Below the pieces are notes generated by a model, which was not told the DNA's origin, ran no database searches, and saw only the letters and a program-made list of their open reading frames with translations. A program made the position numbers and the translations under genes. DNA of 38,998 nt from Clostridiales bacterium (GTDB taxonomy: Bacteria > Bacillota > Clostridia > Christensenellales > Pumilibacteraceae): assembly GCA_022508405.1 (NCBI GenBank), contig JAFLVI010000008.1, positions 1 to 38,998 on the forward strand. The letters are read 5' to 3'. Positions 21,876-29,857 of the stretch are shown piece by piece; the first letter of the stretch is position 1, and every line of letters starts with the position of its first letter.

Positions 21876-22442
21876 ATGGACGAACTTAAAAACAAAAAAA
21901 TACTGCTTCACGCCTGCTGCGGACCGTGCAGTCTGGGCGCGATAGAGCCGCTGCTTAATGACGGCGCGGATATAACTTTGTTTTTTTACAACCCGTGCAT
22001 TATGGACGGGGAGTTCGATCTGCGCCTTGAAGCGCTTAAAACGGTTGCCGATTATTACAAGCTTCCGCTTATCGTTCCGCCGCATGACTATTCCTTTTTT
22101 GCTTCTTACGCGCGGGAACACGCCGACGCGCCCGAGGGCGGAGCGCGGTGCACATTGTGTATGGACGACAGGCTAAAAGCTTCCGCCTTATATGCGGGCG
22201 AGCACGGGTTTGATTTTTACACAACCACGCTGACGGTCAGTCCGCACAAAAACAGCAAGCTCATCTTTTCGCTTGCGCAAAGCTTTAAAGACGGAGCGCC
22301 TTTTTTACCGCGCGATTTTAAAAAGCGGGACGGTTTTTTGCTGTCCACCAAGCGTGCGAAAGAACTGGGCATTTACAGACAGAATTTTTGCGGCTGCGAA
22401 TATTCCTTTGATTACGCGCGGCGCGGGGGAGAAAGGGCATGA
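21876..22442 (+). CDS. queH: Epoxyqueuosine reductase QueH
   Basis: Performs the last step of queuosine synthesis in tRNA, reducing epoxyqueuosine; QueH is the non-orthologous alternative to QueG. The protein has 188 residues. The signature cysteines are in LLHACCGPC (about 9-17), CTLCMDD (about 89-95) and NFCGCEYS (about 170-177), which bind an iron-sulfur cluster and a further metal. A TTG at 21873 directly before the ATG is an alternative start. It ends in an ATGA overlap with uvrC. No other que genes are in the window, so the cell may salvage precursors. Confidence 0.92.
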   Translation: MDELKNKKILLHACCGPCSLGAIEPLLNDGADITLFFYNPCIMDGEFDLRLEALKTVADYYKLPLIVPPHDYSFFASYAREHADAPEGGARCTLCMDDRLKASALYAGEHGFDFYTTTLTVSPHKNSKLIFSLAQSFKDGAPFLPRDFKKRDGFLLSTKRAKELGIYRQNFCGCEYSFDYARRGGERA

Positions 22443-25111
22443 GTCTATCCGACAAGCTTAAAGATTTGCCCGACACCCCGGGTGTTTACATCATGCGCGA
22501 CCAAAGCGGTCAGGTAATTTACGTGGGCAAGGCGGTGGTGCTTAAAAACCGCGTGCGCCAGTATTTTCAAAACAAGGAAAAGCCGGTCAAGGTTCAGGCA
22601 ATGGTGGATAACATTGCCGATTTCGATTACATCATTACGCGCACGGAAAAAGACGCGCTTGCGCTGGAAAACAACCTGATAAAAAAGTACAAGCCGCACT
22701 ATAACATACTTTTAAAGGACGACAAAACCAGCCCGTACATTCGTATCGATCCACGTGCCGAGTATCCTACGATAGAAGTTACGCGGCGGGTCAAGCGTGA
22801 CGGCGCGCGCTATTTCGGCCCGTTTATCGGCGTATCTGTGCGCGACGTTATAAGCGTTTTGCAGTCGGTGTATAAGATTCGCACGTGCGCCGGAAAGTTA
22901 TCCAAGCGCGCTCGTCCGTGCCTTAACTACGACATAGATTTATGCCTTGCACCGTGCTGTGAGCGTTGTGACGGCGGAGAGTACCGTCAGGCGATAAACG
23001 GCGCAATGTCCTTTCTTTCGGGCGGCGGAGACGATATTTCGGGCATTATAATGCAAAAGATGACGGACGCCGCAGAAAAAGAGAACTTTGAACGCGCCAT
23101 TTCGTACCGCAATCAACTGCGCGTGCTGGAAAATTTAAAGAGCAAGGTCGTGGGCGAACTGGGCAGTGTTTTGAACATAGACGCGTTTTACTACACGGAC
23201 AACGGATTGTACGGCGCGGTCAGCGTATGCATTGTTCGCGGCGGCAAAATGATGGGCGTAAAAAATTACATCATACACGAGCCCCAAATGTTCGGCGGCG
23301 ACATGACCACATTCCTGCCGCAGTACTATTCCATGACAAACGAATTGCCGGACGAAATATGTTTACAGTCGGAGTGCGACACTGCCGCGCTTACGGAGTA
23401 TTTCGGGTCGGTGTTCGGCAAGCGCCCTGCGGTAACCTTTCCGCAAAAGGCGATGCGAAAAAAACTACTGGATACCGCAAAACGCAACTGCGAAGACTTT
23501 TTGCTTAAAAGTGCGGATAGGGTAAAGCGCGACGAAGATATGACGGTGGGCGCGTGCGAGCGGCTTAAAACCGTATTCGGACTAAAAAGTGCGCGGCGCA
23601 TTGAGTGTTACGACATATCCAATATTTCGGGCACGGACAACGTCGCTTCCGGCGTGGTCTTTATTGATGGCAAAGCGGACAAATCCCAATACCGCCGCTA
23701 CCGCATACGCACGGTGGAAGGCGCGGACGACTTCCGTTCCATGTACGAAACTCTGTCGCGGCGGCTGTTGCGTTACAAAAACGGCGACGCGGGATTTGAC
23801 GAATTGCCCGACCTTATAGTGATAGACGGCGGACTTGAGCAAGTGGAGTTTGCTTCGCGCGCGGCGGACGACATGGGAATAACCGTGCCCATGATAGGTC
23901 TTGCCAAAAAGGACGAAGAGCTGTATTTGCGAGGCAACCCGATACCTATAAAGCTAAAGCGCGACGACTATGCGCTTAGGCTGTTGCAGCGCGTGCGTGA
24001 CGAAGCGCACAGATTTGCGGTGCTTTATCACCGCACGGTGCGGTCAAAGCGGTACGAGAGCGAGCTTAACGGCATTAGCGGCGTGGGCGCGGCGTCCGTA
24101 AAAAAGGTGCTTGCCGCATTTAACACGCGCACTATTGTACAAGCAACGGCGGAAGAAATTTCCAATAAAGCGGGCATAACCAAAAAAGCCGCGCAAAATA
24201 TTTACGACTACTATCATCCGAACGATTTGGGCACTGCGGCATTAAAATACAAACTGATAGCCGCCGATATGGACGGAACGCTATTAAACGATGAGCTTAA
24301 GATTTCGCAAGCGAACATGGACGCGATAAGCAAATTCCGCGCGGCGGGCGGCATTTTTACGCTGGCAACGGGGCGCGCGCCGTGCGGTGTGCAAAAGTAT
24401 GTACAGCCTATCGGATTGGACGGCAGTCCTGTAATGATAATATGCAATATCGGCGGGACTATAGCGGACAGCGTGACGTTTAAACCCGTCAAGATATTTC
24501 CCATGCCTAAGAAGACCGCGGCGAGTCTTGTGGCCTTTCTTGCCGAAAATACGCGGCTTGTCATGGCGTATGCCGAGGACGGGCTTAAGATTTCGGCGCG
24601 CTCCGATCTTTCGGATATGTATTGCACAAAGGTGGGGATAGACTTTGAAGAAAAGCCCGAGCTGACCGATTACGTCATGTCGCCCGACGTAAACATCCAA
24701 AAAGTGATGGCTATACTGGATGAAAGAAGTCTAAAAGCCGTTATGCAAACGCTTGCCGATAAATTTCCCGAACTAAACAGTATGCAGTCCACCGCGCCGT
24801 TTTTGCAAACGCTCAAAAAGGACGGGGAAGACTTTATGCCGGCAATGATAGAGTGTATTCCGCGCGGCGTGGACAAGGCCGAAGGGATAAAGTATGTTGC
24901 CGATTGCTACGGCATACCTATGTCGCAGGTGATGACGTTCGGCGACAGCTTTAACGATATAGCCATGCTTAAGTCCGCAGGACTGGGTGTAGCTATGGGC
25001 AACGCAAAAGCTCAGGTAAAGGAAGTTGCCGATTATATTACCGATACAAACAACGCGGACGGCGTTGCAAAAGCCATAAATATATTTTGTTTTGAACAAA
25101 AGGAGGACTGA
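22439..25111 (+). CDS. uvrC: Fusion of UvrC excision nuclease subunit and Cof-type HAD phosphatase
   Basis: An 890-residue single frame. Residues 1 to about 593 are a complete UvrC, which makes both incisions in nucleotide excision repair. It has a GIY-YIG domain (PGVYIMRD, then VIYVGKA), a UvrB-binding segment near 205-232, an RNase H-like endonuclease with CYDISN and DLIVIDGG, and a helix-hairpin-helix (ISGVGAASVKKVLAAF). After a short linker, residues 606-890 form a Cof-type HAD hydrolase: motif I DMDGTLL (610-616) with Asp610 and Asp612, and motif IV GDSFND (835-840). No stop or start codon separates them. Cof-type enzymes usually remove phosphate from sugar phosphates or cofactors. The start uses an ATGA overlap with queH. 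Confidence 0.93.
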   Translation: MSLSDKLKDLPDTPGVYIMRDQSGQVIYVGKAVVLKNRVRQYFQNKEKPVKVQAMVDNIADFDYIITRTEKDALALENNLIKKYKPHYNILLKDDKTSPYIRIDPRAEYPTIEVTRRVKRDGARYFGPFIGVSVRDVISVLQSVYKIRTCAGKLSKRARPCLNYDIDLCLAPCCERCDGGEYRQAINGAMSFLSGGGDDISGIIMQKMTDAAEKENFERAISYRNQLRVLENLKSKVVGELGSVLNIDAFYYTDNGLYGAVSVCIVRGGKMMGVKNYIIHEPQMFGGDMTTFLPQYYSMTNELPDEICLQSECDTAALTEYFGSVFGKRPAVTFPQKAMRKKLLDTAKRNCEDFLLKSADRVKRDEDMTVGACERLKTVFGLKSARRIECYDISNISGTDNVASGVVFIDGKADKSQYRRYRIRTVEGADDFRSMYETLSRRLLRYKNGDAGFDELPDLIVIDGGLEQVEFASRAADDMGITVPMIGLAKKDEELYLRGNPIPIKLKRDDYALRLLQRVRDEAHRFAVLYHRTVRSKRYESELNGISGVGAASVKKVLAAFNTRTIVQATAEEISNKAGITKKAAQNIYDYYHPNDLGTAALKYKLIAADMDGTLLNDELKISQANMDAISKFRAAGGIFTLATGRAPCGVQKYVQPIGLDGSPVMIICNIGGTIADSVTFKPVKIFPMPKKTAASLVAFLAENTRLVMAYAEDGLKISARSDLSDMYCTKVGIDFEEKPELTDYVMSPDVNIQKVMAILDERSLKAVMQTLADKFPELNSMQSTAPFLQTLKKDGEDFMPAMIECIPRGVDKAEGIKYVADCYGIPMSQVMTFGDSFNDIAMLKSAGLGVAMGNAKAQVKEVADYITDTNNADGVAKAINIFCFEQKED

Positions 25112-25112
25112 C

Positions 25113-26159
25113 ATGCCGAAAAAACCAACGCAGTCGCCCAATCGAAAAAGTGTAGCGCAGGAAGAGACTGCGCCCGCCGCCGCACCTACGGCGGAAGAGC
25201 TCGCATCGCGCACGGACGATTTAGAACCGGAAGAAATGCAGGAAACCGAAAAGGACGTGGATATTTCCGAGTTTGCGTCGCGCATGGACTTGGACGTGAT
25301 TTACCGCGGAGATAATCAAGTACTGCACTTTAGTACGTTCAATATAAACCGCCCCGGGCTGCAGCTTGCGGGATATTACAAGCACTTTGCGGCGGAGCGT
25401 GTGCAGATTATGGGCGAAATGGAAATGACGTACTTACAGCAGATGATGCACGACGCGCGAAAGACGGCATGCGAAACGCTGATGAAACAGCCTATTCCGT
25501 GCCTGATTGTTACTTCCACACTGCCGCCGTGCGACGAGCTGATAGCCGCAGGCAAAAAGTATAACCGCGTGCTGTTAAGCTCAAAACTGCGCACGACACA
25601 GTTTGTCAATAAGCTGTCGCTGTACCTAAGCGAACTGCTTGCGCCGTCCAAAACAATACACGGCGTGCTTATGGATCTGTACGGTGTGGGCGTACTGCTG
25701 ATAGGCGAATCGGGAATAGGCAAAAGCGAAACCGCACTTTCGCTTATTGAGCGCGGACACAGGCTTGTCGCGGACGACGCCGTTACTATAACTAGGATAG
25801 GCGATAGGCTGGACGGGACTTGTCCGGATATAATAAGATACTTTATGGAAGTGCGCGGCATAGGCATTATAGATATAAAGGCCATGTACGGCGCCAGCGC
25901 CGTTCAGCTGGTAAAGCGGATTGACATGGTTGTCAAGCTGGAAGCGTGGGACGACAAAGCCAGATATACACGGCTTGGCGAACCTGAGGAAAGCTACACC
26001 ATACTCGGCGTGAAAAAACCGTTGCACGTAGTCCCCGTAAAGCCCGGGCGCAACCTTGCAATAATACTGGAGGCCGCGGCGCGCACACACCGCCTTAACG
26101 ATTTGGGCTTCAGCGCAATGGACGAACTTAACGAACGCATTAGAAATAATAAAAAGTAA
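25113..26159 (+). CDS. hprK: HPr kinase/phosphorylase
   Basis: Phosphorylates and dephosphorylates Ser46 of HPr, controlling carbon catabolite repression in Bacillota. The protein has 348 residues. The P-loop is GESGIGKS (198-205), and the family signature VRGIGIIDIKAMYG lies near 247-260. The N-terminal hexamer domain starts near residue 50 (MDLDVIYRG). The first 48 residues are an additional Pro/Ala/Glu-rich acidic tail, absent in typical 310-residue members, and probably disordered. AGGAGG at 25101-25106 supports the ATG at 25113. It is one base after the uvrC-HAD stop and so belongs to that operon. Confidence 0.95.
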   Translation: MPKKPTQSPNRKSVAQEETAPAAAPTAEELASRTDDLEPEEMQETEKDVDISEFASRMDLDVIYRGDNQVLHFSTFNINRPGLQLAGYYKHFAAERVQIMGEMEMTYLQQMMHDARKTACETLMKQPIPCLIVTSTLPPCDELIAAGKKYNRVLLSSKLRTTQFVNKLSLYLSELLAPSKTIHGVLMDLYGVGVLLIGESGIGKSETALSLIERGHRLVADDAVTITRIGDRLDGTCPDIIRYFMEVRGIGIIDIKAMYGASAVQLVKRIDMVVKLEAWDDKARYTRLGEPEESYTILGVKKPLHVVPVKPGRNLAIILEAAARTHRLNDLGFSAMDELNERIRNNKK

Positions 26160-26170
26160 TGAGAAAAACA

Positions 26171-26206
26171 TGCCGCGCAAGCATTGCTTGTGCGGCAAAA
26201 TTTTTT
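26171..26206. terminator. Terminator between hprK and the lipid kinase gene
   Basis: TGCCGCGCAAG (26171-26181) pairs with CTTGTGCGGCA (26187-26197, one G-T pair), followed by AAAATTTTTT. It serves the convergent gene ends. Confidence 0.85.
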
Positions 26207-26249
26207 AAATCTTATCCTTAGTATATAATTCGTAATTGTGAATTCTTAA

Positions 26250-27110
26250 TTAACTTTCTCCTATGGCGAAAGTTTTCAGTCCGCCATTGACAATATGCGC
26301 GTCAAAGTCTAGGTCGTAATATATTTCGCCGTCCAGTTCGATAGGGGCGGTGGTGGTTACCTTTATGCTTTCGCACACAATGTGGTGGGTGTACGGCTTG
26401 TTCATGTGCTTGCCTTTTACAAACTTTGGCATTACAAGCAAGGTAGGCGTGTGCTTGGGCTTGGTCATAATTATTACGTCCATTTTGCCGTCGTCCGCTT
26501 TGCTTAAGGGGGATAGTTTGATTCCGCCGCCAAACTGTGTGCCGTTGCAAACGCCCAGCATTATGCAGTCGTACGCTTTGGTTTCTCCGTTTATCTCGGC
26601 TTCCACGTGATAGGGCTTAAAGCGCAAAAGACATCTAAGCAGCGAAGCGACGTACGTCAGCTTGTTGTGGCTGTTGGCAGTCTTTAACAGCACGTCTACG
26701 TCCATTCCTGTGCCGCCCACGTTTATACAGCGTTTGTCGCCGACTTGAATATAGTCCAAATCCCTATGCTCGCCGCGAACGATTGTTTCTATCGCCTTTA
26801 TAGGGTCGAGACTTACAGCGTTTGTGCCGGTTGCAAAGTCGTTGCCGCGCCCCGCGGGGATGAAGCCCAGCCGAGATTTTTCAAAGTCTATGCCGTTTAA
26901 CACCTCGTGAAACGTGCCGTCGCCGCCGAGAGCGACTATCACCTCGGAACCGTTCTCGGACAGCTCCGCGGCAAGCTGTTTGCCGTGACCGACTCGTTCG
27001 GTTATATGCACGGTGTACGCAATTTCATGTTCGTCCAGATATTTTGTTACGGCATTAAGGCACTTTTCGCCGTTGCCCTTGCCGCTGCATTTGTTGGCTA
27101 TAATATCCAC
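26250..27110 (-). CDS. Diacylglycerol kinase-like lipid kinase (YegS/DgkB family)
   Basis: A 286-residue lipid kinase, probably converting diacylglycerol to phosphatidic acid in phospholipid recycling. Signatures are ALGGDGTFHEVLNG (about 60-73), the nucleotide-binding GGDGT motif, and PAGRGNDFA (about 81-89). The C-terminal beta domain includes PIELDGEIY. The start codon is GTG at 27110, giving the expected short N-terminal strand DIIANKCSGKG, with AAGGAAG about nine bases upstream. It lies 17 bases after the Fic-like gene stop and is probably in one transcript with it. Confidence 0.88.
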   Translation of the reverse strand: MDIIANKCSGKGNGEKCLNAVTKYLDEHEIAYTVHITERVGHGKQLAAELSENGSEVIVALGGDGTFHEVLNGIDFEKSRLGFIPAGRGNDFATGTNAVSLDPIKAIETIVRGEHRDLDYIQVGDKRCINVGGTGMDVDVLLKTANSHNKLTYVASLLRCLLRFKPYHVEAEINGETKAYDCIMLGVCNGTQFGGGIKLSPLSKADDGKMDVIIMTKPKHTPTLLVMPKFVKGKHMNKPYTHHIVCESIKVTTTAPIELDGEIYYDLDFDAHIVNGGLKTFAIGES

Positions 27111-27127
27111 GTGTAATCACTTCCTTA

Positions 27128-28075
27128 TCAGTTGTCGGACTTGTCATCGAGCGGCTTTATAAGCTCGGTCAGTTGTTCGTTTAGTTTGGAAATTTTTTGT
27201 TGCAGTCTGACCGCTCTTCTTATAATGTCGTCATTGGATGCGTCCTTTTGTTTCTTTACCGGAGCCGTTTTTTCCTGTTCCGCCGTTTTTTCCTCGTTGT
27301 TGCGCGCGGGACGGCACAAATCCTTTGCCACTTCACGCCGAGTGCGCGGAGCGGGGGTAGGCGAATCGGGCTTGGCGGTTTTATGGTCGTACGAAAGGCA
27401 GTCCATAAACATAGTAAAAAGCGGCGCAACGTTATCCGTTGTAAACGCCTTTTGCTCCGCCGACTTTATAACGGACGGGGTGGTGCGGTGATAGCCGAGC
27501 GCAAACCCCTTCATCTTGCAGAACATCAAAATGAATATGCGCACCGTAAACTCCGAGCAGTATTCAAACGGGTGCAGGATAATGAGTTCGCGCATATAAT
27601 GGGAAAGGTATCCGGAAAAATCGTCCTTTGCCGTAATAGGTGCGGCGGGGATGCCGTTCATTTTGGTGATAATGGACTTAACCGAGCCGGATATGTATTT
27701 GGGATCGGTGTGCGCGTTGCCGTCCGTTTCCGCTTCGACCGAGCGGAGCCGCCCTGCGTCGTCGTGTATGTCGCCCGCAATCTGCTTGTGAAGTAAGTTT
27801 ACAGAAACGGCGGTAACGGGGTCGGACAGACCTTTTTCCACCGCCTTAAGCGCACGGAAAAAGTAAATAAGCTTGCACAGCCTTGCGTAAGACGAAGCGG
27901 ATTTATCCTGTGCGCGGGCGTGCTTTATTTTGGGCGCTAGGTATTTTTCTGTATCCAGCTTGCCTAGCAGCATTAAAAGCCCGTCCGTTTCGGCTGATGA
28001 CGGAAGCTTGTAGCCGTCTGCCGAAATTGCCGCCTTCACCGCGCGCAGTATTCTGTTCGCTTCATACAATTCCAT
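27128..28075 (-). CDS. Degenerate Fic-like protein with C-terminal coiled coil
   Basis: A 315-residue protein. Residues 95-111 (LHKQIAGDIHDDAGRLR) resemble the Fic helix LHxxLFxDxYxWAGxxR, and 168-179 (HPFEYCSEFTVR) align with the Fic motif HPFx(D/E)GNGRxxR. His168, Pro169, Phe170 and Arg179 are kept at the correct spacing, but the GNGR core is CSEF, so AMP transfer by the normal route is doubtful. Residues 225-275 are a charged, Pro-rich, likely disordered linker, and 283-308 form a short coiled coil. It could be an inactive adaptor or use another chemistry. The ATG at 28075 lies two bases after the predicted transcript start with no Shine-Dalgarno sequence. The lipid kinase follows directly. 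Confidence 0.6.
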   Translation of the reverse strand: MELYEANRILRAVKAAISADGYKLPSSAETDGLLMLLGKLDTEKYLAPKIKHARAQDKSASSYARLCKLIYFFRALKAVEKGLSDPVTAVSVNLLHKQIAGDIHDDAGRLRSVEAETDGNAHTDPKYISGSVKSIITKMNGIPAAPITAKDDFSGYLSHYMRELIILHPFEYCSEFTVRIFILMFCKMKGFALGYHRTTPSVIKSAEQKAFTTDNVAPLFTMFMDCLSYDHKTAKPDSPTPAPRTRREVAKDLCRPARNNEEKTAEQEKTAPVKKQKDASNDDIIRRAVRLQQKISKLNEQLTELIKPLDDKSDN

Positions 28076-28083
28076 ACCGATAT

Positions 28084-28112
28084 ATTATAACATGCCACAT
28101 CGTATTTTGCAA
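28084..28112 (-). promoter_or_regulatory. Promoter giving a near-leaderless Fic-like mRNA
   Basis: The minus strand has TTGCAA (28107-28112), a 17-base spacer and TATAAT (28084-28089). The predicted +1 is near 28077; the ATG is at 28075. Confidence 0.7.
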
Positions 28113-28163
28113 TGTTTTGTAAAAAAATTGTGGTTTGGATAAAATTTTAAAATTGTCAAAAAA

Positions 28164-28175
28164 TTGTCCCGACAA
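28164..28175. promoter_or_regulatory. Small palindrome upstream of murB -35
   Basis: TTGTC-CC-GACAA is a perfect 5-bp inverted repeat four bases before the murB -35 box. It may be an operator; the size allows chance. Confidence 0.25.
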
Positions 28176-28179
28176 ACTA

Positions 28180-28208
28180 TTGAAAAATCTTGTAAAACGG
28201 AGTAGAAT
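28180..28208 (+). promoter_or_regulatory. Promoter directly against murB start
   Basis: TTGAAA (28180-28185), a 17-base spacer and TAGAAT (28203-28208). The -10 box ends two bases before the ATG at 28211, so the predicted +1 (about 28215) would fall within the reading frame. A GGAG at 28199-28202 could serve a longer transcript. Confidence 0.5.
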
Positions 28209-28210
28209 AT

Positions 28211-29026
28211 ATGCGTAATACTTTGAGCGAGTTTACTACATTCGGCATAGGCGGAGCGGCAAAAAGCATACAGCTTGCGCGCTCGCGTTCTCAGCTTATC
28301 GACCTTGCGTATATCGGTACGGTGCTGGGCAGGGGCTCAAACATTTTGGCATCGGATAGCGGCGTGGACGGCGTAATAGTAATCAACCGGTATGAGCACG
28401 TCGTTCGCAAGGGAACTTCCGTTTATGCGGGGTCGGGTACTAGGCTTAGTGCGCTTTGCGGCGCGCTTGCCGAACTGGGGCTATCCGGCATGGAATGGGC
28501 TTCGGGCATACCCGGGACGGTGGGCGGCGCGGTCAGAATGAACGCAGGAGCGTTTTTGGGCGAAATGTCGGACGTTGTGACAAGCGCGGAAGTCTTGCGC
28601 GACGGGCATGTAATTACGCTTGACAAGCCGGATATCGGGTTCGGCTATCGGACGAGCGGTTTAAAAACAGACGATGTCGTAATCGGCGCAACGATAGCTC
28701 TTTCCACTGACAGCCCTTCCGCAATACGTAAGCGTTGCGAACGGTACAGAGCGTTGCGTAAAAACAGTCAGCCTGTTGGCAGGAGCGCCGGTTCAATCTT
28801 TAAAAACCCGCCGCACGTATCGGTAGGAAAAATTCTGGACGAGGCGGGACTTAAAGGGCTACGGCGCGGCGGCGCGGTTATTTCGCAAAAACACGCAAAC
28901 ATAATAGTAAATACCGGCGGCGCGACCGCAAAAGACGTGTGCGCGCTTATAGCCGAAATGCGCAAAGCGCTTTTAGAGCGCGGAGTGGAAGCGCAAGAGG
29001 AAATTATTTACCTAGGAGAATTTTAA
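28211..29026 (+). CDS. murB: UDP-N-acetylenolpyruvoylglucosamine reductase
   Basis: Reduces UDP-GlcNAc-enolpyruvate to UDP-MurNAc in peptidoglycan precursor synthesis, using FAD and NADPH. The 271-residue protein has TTFGIGGAA near the N-terminus, the FAD-binding block GLSGMEWASGIPGTVGGAVRMNAGA (about 93-117), and GRSAGSIFKNP (about 191-201), where the Ser is the proton donor of the type II form. It lacks the 20-30 residues usually found before TTFGIGG, so it is slightly short. A downstream TTG at 28223 is an alternative start if the promoter described here is used. The PHP gene starts at the base after its stop. Confidence 0.92.
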   Translation: MRNTLSEFTTFGIGGAAKSIQLARSRSQLIDLAYIGTVLGRGSNILASDSGVDGVIVINRYEHVVRKGTSVYAGSGTRLSALCGALAELGLSGMEWASGIPGTVGGAVRMNAGAFLGEMSDVVTSAEVLRDGHVITLDKPDIGFGYRTSGLKTDDVVIGATIALSTDSPSAIRKRCERYRALRKNSQPVGRSAGSIFKNPPHVSVGKILDEAGLKGLRRGGAVISQKHANIIVNTGGATAKDVCALIAEMRKALLERGVEAQEEIIYLGEF

Positions 29027-29857
29027 ATGGCGTTTTTGGGCGATTATCACACCCATACAAGTTACAGCAGGCGCGGCAAAAAGCTGCACGCCGTGGGCAG
29101 TGTGCTCGAAAATGCGATTGCGGCAAAACAAGCGGGACTAAAGGAGCTTGCGATAACAGATCACGGCTACCGCCACTATTACGGCATTGATAAAGACGCT
29201 TTGGACAAGCTTAAAGAAGACTGCAGAAACGCCGAACAAGTTACAGGCGTAAAGATTTACGCAGGACTGGAAAACAACCTTGATCAGCGGAGCGGAAAAG
29301 ATAAAGGTTTACCCGCGCTTATGGAGTGTACTCCCGAAACGCTCTGTCAGTTGGAGATTGTGCAGGGCGGATATCACGCAATGGTGGGCACGCCCACGAT
29401 ATTCCGGAATATGCTGTTTTGGGCGCGCAACGTCATATTCAAGTTTTTGCCGAGCCGAAAAAAGTTGATAGAGCGCAACACCGCCGCATACAAGCGCGCG
29501 ATAGACAAATATCCCATAGATTTTATAGGGCATCTAAACCGCGGCATACTTGCCGACGCGGTGGAAGTTGCATGTTACGCGCACAGCAAGGGTGTGTATA
29601 TCGAACTTAACGGCAGACATAAAAGTCTAAGCAAAAAGCAGATTAAAAAAATGGTAGAAGCGGGCGTAGAGTTTATCTGTAATTCGGACGCTCACACTCC
29701 CCAAGCGGTGGGCACCATGCCGCTTGCCGAAAAGCTTATAAAAAAGTGCGGTATTCCGTACAGCCTTATCGCCAACTGGGATAGACTCCCCGACTTTCGC
29801 TCGCAAAATTTTAAACGGGCGCGTCAGCAAAAAGACGGGGGAACGATAGATGGCTAA
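29027..29857 (+). CDS. PHP-domain metal-dependent phosphoesterase
   Basis: A 276-residue PHP-family hydrolase. Metal-binding motifs are DYHTHTSYS (His8, His10), ITDHG (about 45-49), a Glu in AGLENNL, and NSDAHTP near the C-terminus. The family removes phosphate from small molecules such as histidinol phosphate or 3',5'-bisphosphates; the exact substrate is unknown. The same gene is common next to murB, rapZ, yvcK and whiA in clostridia. AGGAGA ten bases before the ATG is a good ribosome site. It touches murB and overlaps whiA by 8 bases. Confidence 0.85.
   Translation: MAFLGDYHTHTSYSRRGKKLHAVGSVLENAIAAKQAGLKELAITDHGYRHYYGIDKDALDKLKEDCRNAEQVTGVKIYAGLENNLDQRSGKDKGLPALMECTPETLCQLEIVQGGYHAMVGTPTIFRNMLFWARNVIFKFLPSRKKLIERNTAAYKRAIDKYPIDFIGHLNRGILADAVEVACYAHSKGVYIELNGRHKSLSKKQIKKMVEAGVEFICNSDAHTPQAVGTMPLAEKLIKKCGIPYSLIANWDRLPDFRSQNFKRARQQKDGGTIDG

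Noticed and set aside
16404..25111. Stop-codon recoding as the cause of the two gene fusions
   Set aside because: All genes end at normal TAA, TAG or TGA codons, including TGA at queH, uvrC and the Fic-like gene, and no in-frame stop is read through in the linkers.
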